From Agaricus subrufescens (taxonomy: Eukaryota; Basidiomycota; Agaricomycetes; Agaricales; Agaricaceae): 64,000 bases of DNA. Under the pieces are notes generated by a model that was not told where the DNA came from, made no database searches, and saw nothing but the letters and a program-made list of their open reading frames with translations. This document shows positions 1-11,289 of the stretch, in pieces. Where the stretch lies: assembly GCA_029945375.1 (NCBI GenBank), contig CM057067.1, forward strand, positions 1,550,001 through 1,614,000. Reading direction: 5' to 3'. Made by a program: the position numbers and the translations under genes. Every line of letters starts with the position of its first letter. Position 1 is the first letter of the stretch.

Positions 1-1134
1 ATAGTAACAGTGTGCTAATGTGTATGCTAAGTTTAAGTAATATGTGTTCAAATCCCACGCATGATTGCTTTTGACACTTACACTTAACCGACATTGCATC
101 CCTTAAACGATTCCGCGATACAGTCTGCCAAAGTTTACGAAGTACCAGATGCACGGCTGCAATCAGTTCCATCATAATGGGTACATTAACACAGCTATAC
201 TGCGCAGTGTAAGAACATCATGACCATCAAACACCCTGTCGAGCATCATTCTGGGAAGCAGTGAAGTATGATATATATCATTGATGGCCAAGCATAACTC
301 GGTTTCAGGTGTGGGTAAACCCCACTCCGTGTAAAGTTAAGTAGTATGACTTACGACCGCAACTGCCCCATTACTCCTTTCCAGTGATCAAAGAAGATTG
401 ATTGAAATAAGTATCATGATTGTTGTCAATTCCATGATCAGGGCCGTGGGAAAGACAGTGGACAAAAAGAGAGAAAGATGATGCTGATAAGGAACGAGTT
501 GCTAAAGGACATGAGTTCATTCAACAAATGAGGTCAACGAAACGACACTCAGTGGGACCTTCCAATGTCAACCTCAATGGTTTTGATACTGTCAGAAAAG
601 ACAAACCGCCAAGCTGTGGATCATTCCTTCTCGAGGGAAGCCAAGGTACAAAACTACAGAATTTCTACTCGAATATCTAGCGACCGTGAGGATAGAAATA
701 AAAGAGAACAGATCGGGCATAGCCAGATCATGTTCTCTACATGATGTTCGCACATCCTCAAACATGCTCACAGTATCTGGTATTATCAGTGCAGATAGTT
801 GCCTGATCGCTAGCTATTGTGAGGCGCTCAAGGGCTAAGTTGGTTCAATCCATCCCATCAAATTTATGGGCAGTACACGATAAGGTGCCCATAACTCTCA
901 AAGTAGTTGAACTGGCTATGCTTGCATATATACTTTGAAACTTCAACATAAAGATAGAGAATGGAGGACATACAGCGCACAATTCGAGTCACTCAAGCAG
1001 GATAAATTCTATGTACATAACTGAAGATCTTGATCCCGGCCTGGGATAGACAATAAGGAGTGGCGGAGAATGTATTACAGGTCCGGGTCGAATTTAAAGC
1101 AGGTTGTACGACTGATTGCGGCTCTTACAATGCC
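1..1134. other. Intergenic, nothing recognised
   Basis: No open frame, domain or RNA gene could be supported. A GTTCAAATCCC-like stretch near position 50 resembles a tRNA T-loop, but the flanking bases do not form the T stem. The segment ends at the 3' end of the minus-strand gene that follows. Confidence 0.5.
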
Positions 1135-2136
1135 TTATGGAGTGATGCCAAAGAAATCGTCAGCTGAGAAGAGACTAGAAGACAAAGGTATGCAAAAGAA
1201 ATGCCATATCTTACACGGTACATTCAAGTGCTGATTAAATTTCTGCGGATTTGCCTTGAAAAAAAATTGAACCTCAGCGAGATCTAGTGTAGCTGATGTG
1301 AAAAACTTACGGTCACTTAGAACAAACGAACGAAAAGCTTCGAAGCAGGACAAAATAATCCGACGGTTATCCAACGGTTCCATACCCTCTGTGTAACAAT
1401 CAAGGGGCCTCGGAAGATCGGGGACATGTCCATGAATAATCGTCTCTTTACCAGGATATTTACCCCATGCAACAGCTTCCTTCAAAGTGAAACTTATCGG
1501 CATCTTGTAAAACACGGGCATGGTACCCTCCATTGCGACTACAGGAATAACTTCACCTCCATGTTTTTCGAGGCGGTCCCAATTATTATAATGGAAGACA
1601 CCCATTGCTTTCGCGACCAAGCTGGGTAAATGACGATCCCTAGGAACAGTTGTTTGCTGGGCCTCGATCGGAATAGACTCCTGAATGAGATTTACTGAGC
1701 CAGGGAAATTTGTGATAGAAACATCTGGCTCGAAATGTTTGAATTTTGCGCATGTTTCGAAAGATACATCGACTCCTTTAACCTTGGCGATTAAATTTTG
1801 GGCTCTTCCAGTATAATGAAGCGCGTTGAAGATCTCGGCACCAAAATTATCAGTGGCGGATTTGTCAAACGGAGGATTTGGGTGAGTGGCCATTGAGAGA
1901 GCGCGGAGAAACGTGTAAGCATCGTCATCCTGGGCATCAATGGCATTTTTAGCAGTGAGGATCTCGCTGTTGATCTGCGGCTCGGGGGGTTCGGAAACGC
2001 CGAAGAAAGTGCTAAAATCCTGGTACACAACCCGGATGTTGTAGGCCTTGAGATCGCGCTCATTCCATCTGTCTGCAGACTTGGGATAGCGCCTGAAGTG
2101 GGACATCTTGACGGTCTGTTTTGAGACCTTTGGCAT
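1135..2136 (-). CDS. Uncharacterised protein, paralogue 1
   Basis: A 333-residue open frame with no recognised domain, signal peptide or membrane segment. It is a clear paralogue of the gene at 2498-3301. Shared features are an N-terminal WN..LKAYNIRVV / WNKYRFKSFNIEIV block, an acidic EPPEPQINSEILT segment (about residues 50-60), a HYTGRA motif near residue 108, a GTM.FYKMPISF segment near 207, and RRIILSCFEAFRSFV near the C-terminus. The start is the first ATG of the shared block. A GTACCG...TTCTAG pair near the 3' end could be a 47-nt terminal intron, which would replace the last 30 or so residues with a short tail ending HLNSLLS. The pair probably arose by local tandem duplication. I do not recognise a function. 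Confidence 0.7.
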   Translation of the reverse strand: MPKVSKQTVKMSHFRRYPKSADRWNERDLKAYNIRVVYQDFSTFFGVSEPPEPQINSEILTAKNAIDAQDDDAYTFLRALSMATHPNPPFDKSATDNFGAEIFNALHYTGRAQNLIAKVKGVDVSFETCAKFKHFEPDVSITNFPGSVNLIQESIPIEAQQTTVPRDRHLPSLVAKAMGVFHYNNWDRLEKHGGEVIPVVAMEGTMPVFYKMPISFTLKEAVAWGKYPGKETIIHGHVPDLPRPLDCYTEGMEPLDNRRIILSCFEAFRSFVLSDRKFFTSATLDLAEVQFFFKANPQKFNQHLNVPCKIWHFFCIPLSSSLFSADDFFGITP

Positions 2137-2497
2137 GTCTGAGCCTTTCCGATACGAGTAGCGTCTACTGTTATCCCTTGTTTGGTTTCGATTCCCCCTA
2201 CTTCATATAACTACACGGTAACACAAGGCTCGCATGTTTCAGATCTATAGATGCAAATACCTCCGTTTGAAGGTCTATTGGTGACAACAAGCTCCAAGAA
2301 ATGTGAAGAGCTGGGCAGAATCGATACGCCCTGTCTGGGAAACTAAGACATTAGTTAGATACATAAGTCTGACAGAACCGGGATGATAGTCCGGCCATTG
2401 TGTTCCTCTAGCCTGTTGACCGGTAGAAAACTAGTTTGTGAAATTTGTATATTAAATAAGAGGAAATTAATCTACTATTTTTGTGAGGTTACGATCA
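2137..2497. other. Spacer between tandem paralogues
   Basis: This 361-bp segment is the promoter side of paralogue 1 and the 3' side of paralogue 2. No gene or repeat was recognised. Confidence 0.5.
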
Positions 2498-3301
2498 TCA
2501 ATCAGTGGGGCTTTGAACAAAACGCTTGAATGCTTCATAGCAAGATAGGATGACATGGCGATATTTTCGTGAACACATGCCCTGTCGAAAATCCATTGAA
2601 GGGTCATTCGGACAGAGATAACACTTTGAAACAGATGTTCTTGTAACAGGATGATAACCATCCTGGACGGCACGAGTGAGACTACTGGTGACCGGTATCT
2701 TGTAGAACTCTGTCAATGTGCCGTTCATTTTGATTCCAGCAATTGTCTGCTCCTCGAGGATTTCTTTTCCCTGGAGAGTACGGATTCCATTATTGTATTT
2801 GAATGCAGCGATTGCATATGCAATTATGGGCGCCTCTCCGGACGAAAAGTTGAAGTAGCCGATTCCATAGGAGTCGTAAACTAGGATAACCATCCCCTCG
2901 GCATCCATGAGACAAACGGGCACCGTCACGGTTAATTGTTTACCACAGACAGTAAATGGTAACTCCACTCTTGTAGCTGTGACTCGCTCAAGGGCTCTTC
3001 CGGTGTAGTGGGTCGTCTTGAAAAGCTCAACGGCGAAGTCATCAACAGCAGCTTTATCGCTAATTGCACAACTGCTGGCATAGAAGAGCTTGCGAAGTAG
3101 TTGATAGGCCTCATCGCAACGAGTTTCTTTATAACTTTCTGTGGTAAGAATTTCCTCCGAGTTATCGATTTGGGGAGGAGGGAGTTCAGAGACTTCGAAA
3201 AAGGGCTGAAATGTTTGTTCAACGATTTCAATATTAAACGACTTGAAGCGATATTTGTTCCATTCCTTCATTAGGCGGCAAAGGGATGGTGAATCAATCA
3301 T
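2498..3301 (-). CDS. Uncharacterised protein, paralogue 2 (short C-terminus)
   Basis: A 267-residue open frame similar over its whole length to the protein at 1135-2136. Both have the WNKYRF / WNERDL start, a CDEAYQLLRKL versus DDAYTFLRAL segment, the HYTGRA motif and the terminal ILSCYEAFKRFV block. It stops about 60 residues earlier than paralogue 1. Just after the stop another frame reads LIDDRNLTKIVD, so the C-terminus may have been lost by a frameshift or may continue through an unresolved intron. No signal peptide, membrane segment or known domain was recognised. It is divergently arranged with the secreted protein gene at 3575. Confidence 0.65.
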   Translation of the reverse strand: MIDSPSLCRLMKEWNKYRFKSFNIEIVEQTFQPFFEVSELPPPQIDNSEEILTTESYKETRCDEAYQLLRKLFYASSCAISDKAAVDDFAVELFKTTHYTGRALERVTATRVELPFTVCGKQLTVTVPVCLMDAEGMVILVYDSYGIGYFNFSSGEAPIIAYAIAAFKYNNGIRTLQGKEILEEQTIAGIKMNGTLTEFYKIPVTSSLTRAVQDGYHPVTRTSVSKCYLCPNDPSMDFRQGMCSRKYRHVILSCYEAFKRFVQSPTD

Positions 3302-3574
3302 TGCAGGTGGGGTCTTGTGAGATATGTTCGACTGTCTACTTATATATCAATCATCTTGTCTCATAAGCCCCACGATGCGGCCCGGCCCGGCGGCATACGC
3401 TTCGGCCAATGAGATAATCATGATTTGAGCAGTGTTCCCACTACTCCTTGTAGCCCCAGCCGTGTTGTCATTATACCCTGACCCTCACTCTTTCATTCGT
3501 GCCATAGCGACCCACCTTCCGGAACACACTCAAGACATCCCATACCGACAATCCTTTTGCTAAAGTTATTTATC
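3302..3574. promoter_or_regulatory. Divergent promoter region
   Basis: This 273-bp region separates two outward-facing genes. A TATATA stretch lies about 40 bp upstream of the minus-strand start (near 3341), and a CCAAT box lies near 3413. Both are visible in the sequence; their role is inferred. Confidence 0.35.
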
Positions 3575-4363
3575 ATGAGATCGCATCTTCAACTCGTCCA
3601 CCTTATTTTTTTGTACCTTTTGATTCTGTCCGTCTTGGGTGCTCCGGCATGCGTGGAGGCGATGAGCCTGCACGATAATCGTGACTTCATTCAAGGGCGT
3701 ACTTCTCCGTCCTTTCCTGACCAGCCGCCCTCCTGTCCAATCTGCGCCAAGGTTGGTCATCTTTTACGATTTCCTGAGTGAGATGCAGTCCGAAATTTCC
3801 ACCCCCCCTGCTGTGACCCCTTACAGTAATTAAACACCATCGACTTCTACTTTAATGACAGTTTCGTCAGTAGCCCAAAAAAGAGCATTCGCTGACTGTC
3901 ATACTAGGACTATCCGAATATCAGCAGTTGCGCCGAGGCTGCTCCTGTGCTACAGAATTTTACCAATGTCTGTTCTTGACTTGCGGCGCTTCTCCTGACC
4001 AGCTCATCCGTTTATTCCTAGATCATCTTTAATCCAGGGGCATTCATCGATGTTATCAAGTGTGCATGTGTGGATACGTTCCAGGCGGTCTTCCCACAAT
4101 GTGTCGACTGCTTTATTCAAACCGGCCAGCAGAATGTTCTGAATACTCCAAATCTTCCTGGAGTTGTCGATGGAATGAGGCACGTGTGTGCCGTTGCAAG
4201 TTCCCTTCTTGGGAACGTATCTGCTACTAACGGCGAGATGACGCCAAGTCTCGGCGTGCCACCACCCTCACCAACTAATGGTGCATCGCTGACACTGGAG
4301 CGAATGACGACGGCATGGGTGTCCGTCGTTTCAGGCATTTACATTGGTTATCTCATTTTGTGA
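3575..4363 (+). CDS. Small secreted cysteine-rich protein, possibly GPI-anchored
   Basis: A three-exon model (3575-3751, 3908-3967, 4022-4363) gives 192 residues with all joins in frame. Residues 1 to about 28 form a signal peptide with the hydrophobic stretch LIFLYLLILSVLGAP. Mature cysteines are arranged as C..C (SCPIC), a single C (SSCAEA), CxC (KCACVD), CxxC (CVDC) and a last C (HVCAVA), which fits four disulphides. A hydrophobic tail (VVSGIYIGYLIL) follows a Ser/Thr/Pro-rich stretch and is compatible with GPI attachment. A TTG 18 bases upstream is in frame, but the ATG at 3575 starts the signal peptide cleanly. The first intron is 156 nt, long for this window, so a small extra exon is possible. 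Secreted proteins with this type of cysteine pattern are common in Agaricomycetes and mostly uncharacterised. Confidence 0.75.
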
Positions 4364-5072
4364 TTTCTGTACCTCAAAATCCGGCCGAGGTTTTGAGTGT
4401 TATCCCAAGCTATGACCGTAACGAATTATCAACGACCTTTTTCATGACATGGTAATGACTAATAACTGTATCCAGTATTTACGAAAGTCCATAGTTTTGC
4501 GTTTGCCCGAGTTGGCCAGTCTTCGCCAGTTGATAGACTGCGGTAGAGGCTTCGAAGCGTTCTTTCGTCCCAACGTGGTATACCCTAGTCCACGCTTGCA
4601 ATATCACACGCCTCACCGCTTGACTTCTAAACTCTCTATTCTCAGAATATGTGCCAGGAGTCGGCCATCCGCGTGCAGTCACATCTCACGGTAACATCAC
4701 TGGACCGTTTCTTTCTTCACGTGCTTCATATCACTGCCCCTTTTTGCGGCTCCGAAGATCTACCCTATCTTCCTCTATACACTATCACGATGCCTGAGTT
4801 GATCTCACAACTAGGTCACCAGGAAAAAATTCCACGCGGCTGTCGAAGCCTTCATTCTGTCCCGGCTCCCATCGTACAGGATGACCGTTGTCTGGTGACT
4901 CTCAGTGCACCATATTGACGCTTCTCATCTTCTTTCTCCTTGATCAACTCCAACGGAACGTGTCTCGACCTTGGAGCCACTAGTCATAAGACACTAAACG
5001 TAAACCACCGGGCCGACAAGAACTGTATTTAACGGATAACGGAATCGTTGCATCAGGATTGGTCCTGTTGCA
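4364..5072. other. Intergenic, promoter side of the GH127 gene
   Basis: Two short overlapping plus-strand open frames occur (4449-4694 and 4649-4918), but neither has recognisable composition or splice continuity with its neighbours. The segment holds the 3' end of the secreted protein gene and the promoter of the glycosidase. Confidence 0.4.
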
Positions 5073-8000
5073 ATGAAGGCTTTACCTATCCTACAATTCT
5101 TCCTCACCTCAGGGGTGTCTCTTTTCGCCCAAGCACAGACTGGACGTCAGTGACCATTCAATATCTTTTTAAAGGAAGGGTGTTAACAACTACTGTCTTC
5201 AATCAGTCGCTCCAAAGAAGTATCTATCATTGCCTCTTGGACAAGTTAGACCCCGAGGATGGCTGCTGGACCAGGTAGACCCCTTTGACGGCTTTCACTT
5301 TGATTATACCACTTATGTCGCCCAGTTGAATGTCCAGACTAATGGGCTTGCAGGTCATGAACACGAGTTCTATCATTAGTGAGAACGGTCGAAATTAACT
5401 TTAAATTTCGCTTATCAAAAGTACAGTGTCTCACAAACAGACTGGACCGGCGGCAACTCGCTCTATTCAAACTTGGAAGAAGGTATGACCGTACGTAAGC
5501 TTAGAAGAATTATTATTCACACCGTGACGCCCGAAAATCAGCGGGAAGCTACTGGTTTGTGAGTCGATGAACTACGCTTGTCCCATCATGGATGACCAAG
5601 TTTAAAACGTACAGAATGCAATGGTTCCGAACAGCGTGCTCGTAAACCAAACCGTGATTCATCAGAAAACTCTCGATTTCTTGAGCTATGTACTAAACCA
5701 CCAAGACTCGACTGGTTGGCTTGGCCCAGAAGTAAACACGACTAAACCTCGTTTTCTTTGGGGAAGGTTTGTAAATAAATAGTAGAAATTCTCCTATATC
5801 TCACATTTATCAGATATCCTTTCTTCTTCGGAGCTATACAACTCACCGAAGTCCACCCCGAACTTACCGATGGCGTTGTTACTGCCCTCCATAAATTTGT
5901 CGCCTTGGCTAACAAGATGCTCCACAATAACGGTGAGGGTGTCGATCCGTGGGCTCAGACACGCTGGGAAGACTTTGTCCTCACTTTGCAATGGTAAGTT
6001 TTGCAACTGTGGTTGATCTTACTCTTATACTTACGGATTCTCAGGTTATACGATTTTCATCCTAATGGAAATGAGGATCTGTTGATTGATACGATGAAGC
6101 AACTCAAATTCACCGGCGTCCCCTGGGAGAAAGTTTTTTCTGAGCAGGTAATAGGAACTCACCTCAAACATGTCCATGTTATTGACAGTCGACTCTGTAG
6201 TACTTCCCTAAGACCGCAGGTGGGTCACTTCACTGTTGTTACCAGTCCAGTCATTCAAAATTTACCAAATAGTTGAGCACACGCCGGTATATTATCACCG
6301 TCTTATAATGAATCACCAGCTAAGCAAGTTTTAGAATCCATTCAACCTCCCGTTGACGGTGAGTGTCCTGGAAGTTCTCTTCGGGACCCCAACTTAACTT
6401 ATAGTACAGTGGCACGGCGTTAATTTGGCGGAGGGTCTAAAAGCACTCCCATCCACTTACCGTTTCACGCAAAATAAATCTGGTGAGTATTACCAACTAC
6501 CGTTCCCTACAATATTTTGAGTATGTCCTCGATAGACATTGATGCCGCTAGTAAGGGTTGGGACCTTTTGTTCCAGTACCACGGAAGGCCCTCTGGTATA
6601 TACGCTGCAGACGAATATTTAGCCGGTTTGGAAGCCGTTCGAGGGTAAGTCGGTGTGCGGCTCTTGCTCGGATATGGAATATCACATTTAATGGGTTATA
6701 GGACGGAACTATGCCTCGTCGTGGTATGCTCCATAGTTTTCCTTACCAAATTACAGTTCGGAGTCTGAGATTCTCTCGGGATTGTAGGAAACCATGTTCT
6801 CGTACGTCAGTTTCAAGTCGTAAATCAATTGATACTCACTCAGATTTAGAGGATCCTATCTTTACCAAGTCATCGGAGATCCCAAGTTCGCCGACAGGGT
6901 AAGTCCGAATCTTCCTAAAGATTGTCCATATGTCCATCGAAATTGAAGGTCGAGAGAATTACATACAACGCGCTTCCTGCGACACTAACTGGAGGTTAGC
7001 ATTTGAGCCTTTCGCTACTGTAAATCATCTTCTCAGTCCAAACGTAGATATGTGGAGCAGGCAATACCTACAGCAGCAGAACCAGATTGCGGCCAAGAAC
7101 ATGAATCCGTAAGCCATCAGGTTCGATACTGTACTATCATCACCCATTCTTATACTCCTCAGTAATCCTTTCCCGAATGATGGGTAAGAATTCCTTACGA
7201 AAGAAAATATATCTACTAAAATATGATAGGGCTTACTCCAATGTCTTCGGATTGGAGCCGAACTACCCGTCAGTCATATACAATCAACTGGTATATTTGA
7301 TCTTGGCTGAATCCAGACCATAGGTGTTGTACGGTGAATCACCCACAGGGATGGCCCAAGTTTATTTCCAACGCTTTCCTGGTGACTCCTGATCAAACAT
7401 CGCTGGTACACCTGTATCTTGGGCCATTCTCAACTTCGACTACCCTCTCATCAGGTCAGTTTGACCACTTTTGAATGTACACCCACACGCGTTCGCCTAT
7501 TAATCTGTTTCATTTGCAGGCAACCGCGTTACCGTCAACGTCGACACGACTTACCCATTCAGCGATACCTTACACACAACAATCACTGCGACTAAAGCTT
7601 TCACGTACCGCGTCCGGATCCCAAGCTGGGTCACCAAAGGCACCATCGCAATAAATGGCCGCAGAGCGACTGCCGTTAATCCATCGAACGGCTTGCAAGC
7701 GGTCCAGGTTTCTGCCGGCACTACCACATTCGTTCTAAACTTGCCTGCCCAGATAACTACTGGTAAGTCGATTCGCCCGAATCCTCCCTGCTTTAATTCA
7801 CACTATGAGCTATGTAGAGAGTCGTCCCCATGGCTCCGTTGCTGTTCATCGCGGGCCGTTCAATTTTGCCTTCGATAGTAAGTGCTCACGTATATATTAC
7901 TACATCATTCTCACTTCTTTGACAGTCCCGAGAAATCAGACAGTACTTGCTAGAAACTCACAAGAACCTCGTGCAGTTGATCTCGAATTTGATGCTACGG

Positions 8001-8325
8001 CGGCATGGCAATACGCAATCGATCCCGCTACACTTAAGTTCAAGTCGACTTCGCCCAGTTCACTTCCTAGTCCAATCTTTGACTTCGGGAAGTCACCGTT
8101 GAGCATGACAGTAACGGCTTGCAGGATCAATTGGGCTATAGCTGGTGATACGTTTGCCGCTCCGCCACCCACGAATCCTGCATGTATAGGAAAAAACACA
8201 ACGTTGACATTGACACCTTTCGGGGTAAGTAAATCGCGTATGTCTGGCTCTTCAGTATGTGTCACTGAATTCGATGGCCATAGACCACCAAGTTGAGAAT
8301 TAGCGAGTTCCCTGTTATGTCTTGA
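5073..8325 (+). CDS. Secreted glycoside hydrolase family 127 (DUF1680), putative beta-L-arabinofuranosidase
   Basis: Hand splicing gives 24 exons and 673 residues. Exons are 5073-5145, 5207-5274, 5326-5378, 5427-5482, 5542-5558, 5615-5766, 5814-5993, 6045-6147, 6201-6219, 6278-6358, 6405-6482, 6536-6644, 6702-6723, 6788-6801, 6844-6898, 6949-6994, 7048-7108, 7163-7183, 7231-7269, 7324-7454, 7520-7762, 7818-7877, 7926-8224 and 8284-8325. A signal peptide (MKALPILQFFLTSG...AQA) is followed by the DUF1680 landmarks PLGQVRPRGWLLDQ, GLAGHEHEFYHYVSQTDW, HGVNLAEGLK, GRPSGIYAADE, GTELC (E332, C334) and NYPCC (C417, C418). In the characterised bacterial family member these Glu/Cys residues bind zinc and one Cys is the nucleophile, so the active site looks complete. 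The enzyme would remove beta-L-arabinofuranose or related sugars from plant cell-wall glycans outside the cell. No frameshift or stop remains after splicing. Confidence 0.9.
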
Positions 8326-8646
8326 AATTACTGTCTGTAGACAAAAAGGTAGCGAAACATTTGAGGTCGACTGTGTAGGGATACTTTCAGAATAGTTATA
8401 CCAAGCTACGTGAAGTACAAAGTGAATCTGACTACATTGAATCCATTTTAACCGTATGTAAGTGAGCCATGGAAGGAAAAGGTTGTAGAGAAAGTGTCTT
8501 AAAAGCCACTACTGCGTCGCCGCTCATGATATCGTCTACAAGTGCGTGTCGGAGAATAGACCCTATGATACTAGTGATACCCAGACCGGATCTGCTACAA
8601 AGTGGTACGCACAGAAATAGTGACCTGGTATAATAGTAGCCACAGT

Positions 8647-10942
8647 TCAAACTTCACCATCGTTCCTTTTCTCTCTGTTCTTTGTGGCCGAGGGATGCTC
8701 CAAGTCATTACATGCATTACCTTCGGCTTTCGGATCCCACCAGTTTCTAAGTAAGTAATAAGGCCACCCTAAACGAGCTGAGAACGGCTTTCCCTTAAGC
8801 AAGTATTCGCTTTGGAATGCAATGATGATCCATATAGTGACCAGAGTAAGCGGGAGTGCACAAGCCACATAATGAGGTATTGTTCCTTTTGTGCCTGGGT
8901 TAAGTTCTTTTGTATTCATACCGAACATACCCTATGGAGAGATGAAGCGTATGTATGAGTGTGAAGTATAGGATAAATCACATACAGCCATGAATGTCAC
9001 TGGAAGGAAGGCCATGGTAAGGTAAGCAACTTGTTTCATCTAAGGGTGGGCGTCAGACAGTCGGCACGCTAAGTGAATAATAATGTAGCTGACAACAGCA
9101 CTGTCTTTCGCAGCAGACAGAGTCATAGTCTTCAGCTGCTCGCTGTCTTTGATGTTGACGTTACTGAATACCTATCAATATGTACTCAATGGCTGTGGAC
9201 ATCCAAAATGGCGATCTACAAACCAGGTTCATCATGTTTTTCAGTCGTTCTTCTTGCATAATAAGGTCCCTTTTCAGTCTGGTAATTTCTAGTTCGAGGT
9301 TATCGCATTCTCTTTCCAAAGATCGTTCGCTTAGATTTTCTTTCCTATCTGTCGGAGTCATCGCAGAGTTTTCGTGTTTGCTTAGATTTTCTTCCCCTTT
9401 TGTCAGAGTCATCGCAGGATTTTCATGTTTGCGGATGAATTCGACGAAATCGTCCAACAAGGAAGCATAGAAAAGTTGATGTGCCCGAATGACATGAAGG
9501 TCTTGTGTAATCTCCAGGCTGACTTTTGATTCCTGTCTCATGATGAGTTTTGATGATTTACAGCTCTCGATAGCAGACTGACCAAATGACGAATGTGAGT
9601 GTACAGATGTTCCAATGCTTGGTCCCATGAGTACATAGCGTGCCACAGGTATATCAACAAAACGAGAGTTGGGTCATGGGATTCCTGTAACATTTTCTGC
9701 CAGTACACGCTCTGACCTGAGGCCTACCATGAGCCAAACAAATTTGTAAGAACAGCACTAATAGATCTAAACGAACCTGCAAACCGTATCCTTTCAGACA
9801 TTTTTTCAGTTCTCCGGGCCGTAGTTAATATCTCCAGATCGGGATGATAAGAGATGATAGTACTCTGTTTGTCGTTCCGCACCAAATGTACTGAGAGTAA
9901 GTCCAAGAACAAAACATGTTCGACGAGCTTTAAAGGTGCTTTCGTGTCGATGGGTTGATGTGCTATGATCGGTCCTTAGATTCCCTCGATATTCGGTACA
10001 TAAATTGGTACACCCACAAACAGGTTGTCCTTTATGCTTGGCGGGATCAGCACTAGGGTTATTTTCGGTCGCAATCCCGGAAGTGGACATTTTCGAAAAA
10101 GAAACAGAGCGTAAGAACACGAGAGTGATCGTGATATCTGTTAAAAAGATTGAGTGTCACACTTCATCGTTGAATGAGGATGACGCACTATCACCCTTTC
10201 CCGGTTGAGGGTCTGCTTGAAACCGAGATAGTATCCAGTTTAAGGACGAGGAAAAAAAAATGGTTCAATGTTGTACCTAATGGTTTCATGGTCAATTATT
10301 TTTGAGATCCATCAATAGATTGTACGACTATACTTTGTCCCCAACATCTGAAGAATCGGACCCGAGAAGCTTTCAACGAATATGGCCCTTGTTTTCGACG
10401 ATGCTGGGCGCTGTAAAGGCTTACTGGTATGCTCAGCGGCGAGCTATAAGTGAGTGCTTACGGCAGTTTCCTGAACACTTTCCCAAGTCTCATCTTCACT
10501 TCCTGGTTTAGCAATAACCGGCGTAGCGTCCTTAAAGTGCCCTTGGTCATCGATATCAACGCGATAGCAGGTGCACGTGTTTCCGCGACTTTGAATCACA
10601 TCAGCGATTCCACTCTTTTCCACTTGCGAAGAGGTCCAATTCGGGAATTGGGCGCTGGGATATTCTTTCCAACAGCCCCTGCAACTTTGGTGTTGACATA
10701 TGTCAGGGATAGGTGGCTTCCCCGCGTCCATAAGCTGCCTCTGATCTTGAGTTATTTCTACCCGTGTTGTTAGAAGAGAGGAGATAGGTCCTCAGTAACA
10801 GCCAGAACCCACCGTCATCAATGTCAACCCAGGCCCAAGGGGCCGATGGTGCAGCGTGACGAAAAAGTGAACATGGTGCCATACTTGTCTTGGACAAGGA
10901 TCTCGAATTTTGTGCGAGCGAACTTTGCTTGGAAGAATCCAT
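8647..10942 (-). CDS. CorA-like membrane protein, copy A
   Basis: Multi-exon gene. Exon 1 starts MDSSKQSSLAQNS and ends WAWVDIDDG. Exon 2 holds a Cys/His motif (CQHQSCRGC, then NTCTC). Later exons hold GKGD/ITITLVFLRSV, PIDTKAPLKL, STIISYHPDLE and a coiled coil ending ERECDNLELEITRLKRDL. Membrane segment 1 (MKQVAYLTMAFLPVTFMA) is joined to the CorA signature FGMN, followed by membrane segment 2 (LPLTLVTIWIIIAFQ). GMN with two C-terminal helices defines the CorA/Mrs2/ZntB superfamily of divalent-cation channels; transport by this divergent fungal group is inferred. Two differences set copy A apart: a 51-bp tandem duplication in the coiled-coil region, and absence of the intron that B and C have after KAPLKL. 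Splicing can keep the frame throughout. Exact outer borders of some internal exons are approximate. Confidence 0.75.
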
Positions 10943-11289
10943 TTGGTAGCAATCGCGTCAAAAGTATGGTAATAGAGGGTAGTCGTGCGCCAAAGCCTGG
11001 TGCTCGACTCTGCTTGTTATGAGGAGGTGGACGACCGCCTGGAATCTGCCATGGCTTCATGTTGGACCATGATGTATGATGTGTGTTGGACCAGGGAAGC
11101 CGCAGCCGATGGCTATCGAGCGCAGAAATAGAGCTGACATGCGAGTGCAGTTCTGCGAGGGCGTCAAATTCAAGGAAGTTGGATTATTGATGGACCATGT
11201 GTTGAAGCAAATGCCAAGGTCAGCCTTGAATGATCGGTACGTCAGCAATAGGGAATTTGGGGTTGGAGCCAGTGGCCCGCCATCTTGCA

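Noticed and set aside
30..75. T-loop-like GTTCAAATCCC near the left edge
   Set aside because: Only three of five T-stem pairs form, and no other arm was found.
5048..8296. Fragmented frames with many stops suggesting a GH127 pseudogene
   Set aside because: All stops fall in introns with good splice signals, and the joined length is an exact multiple of three.
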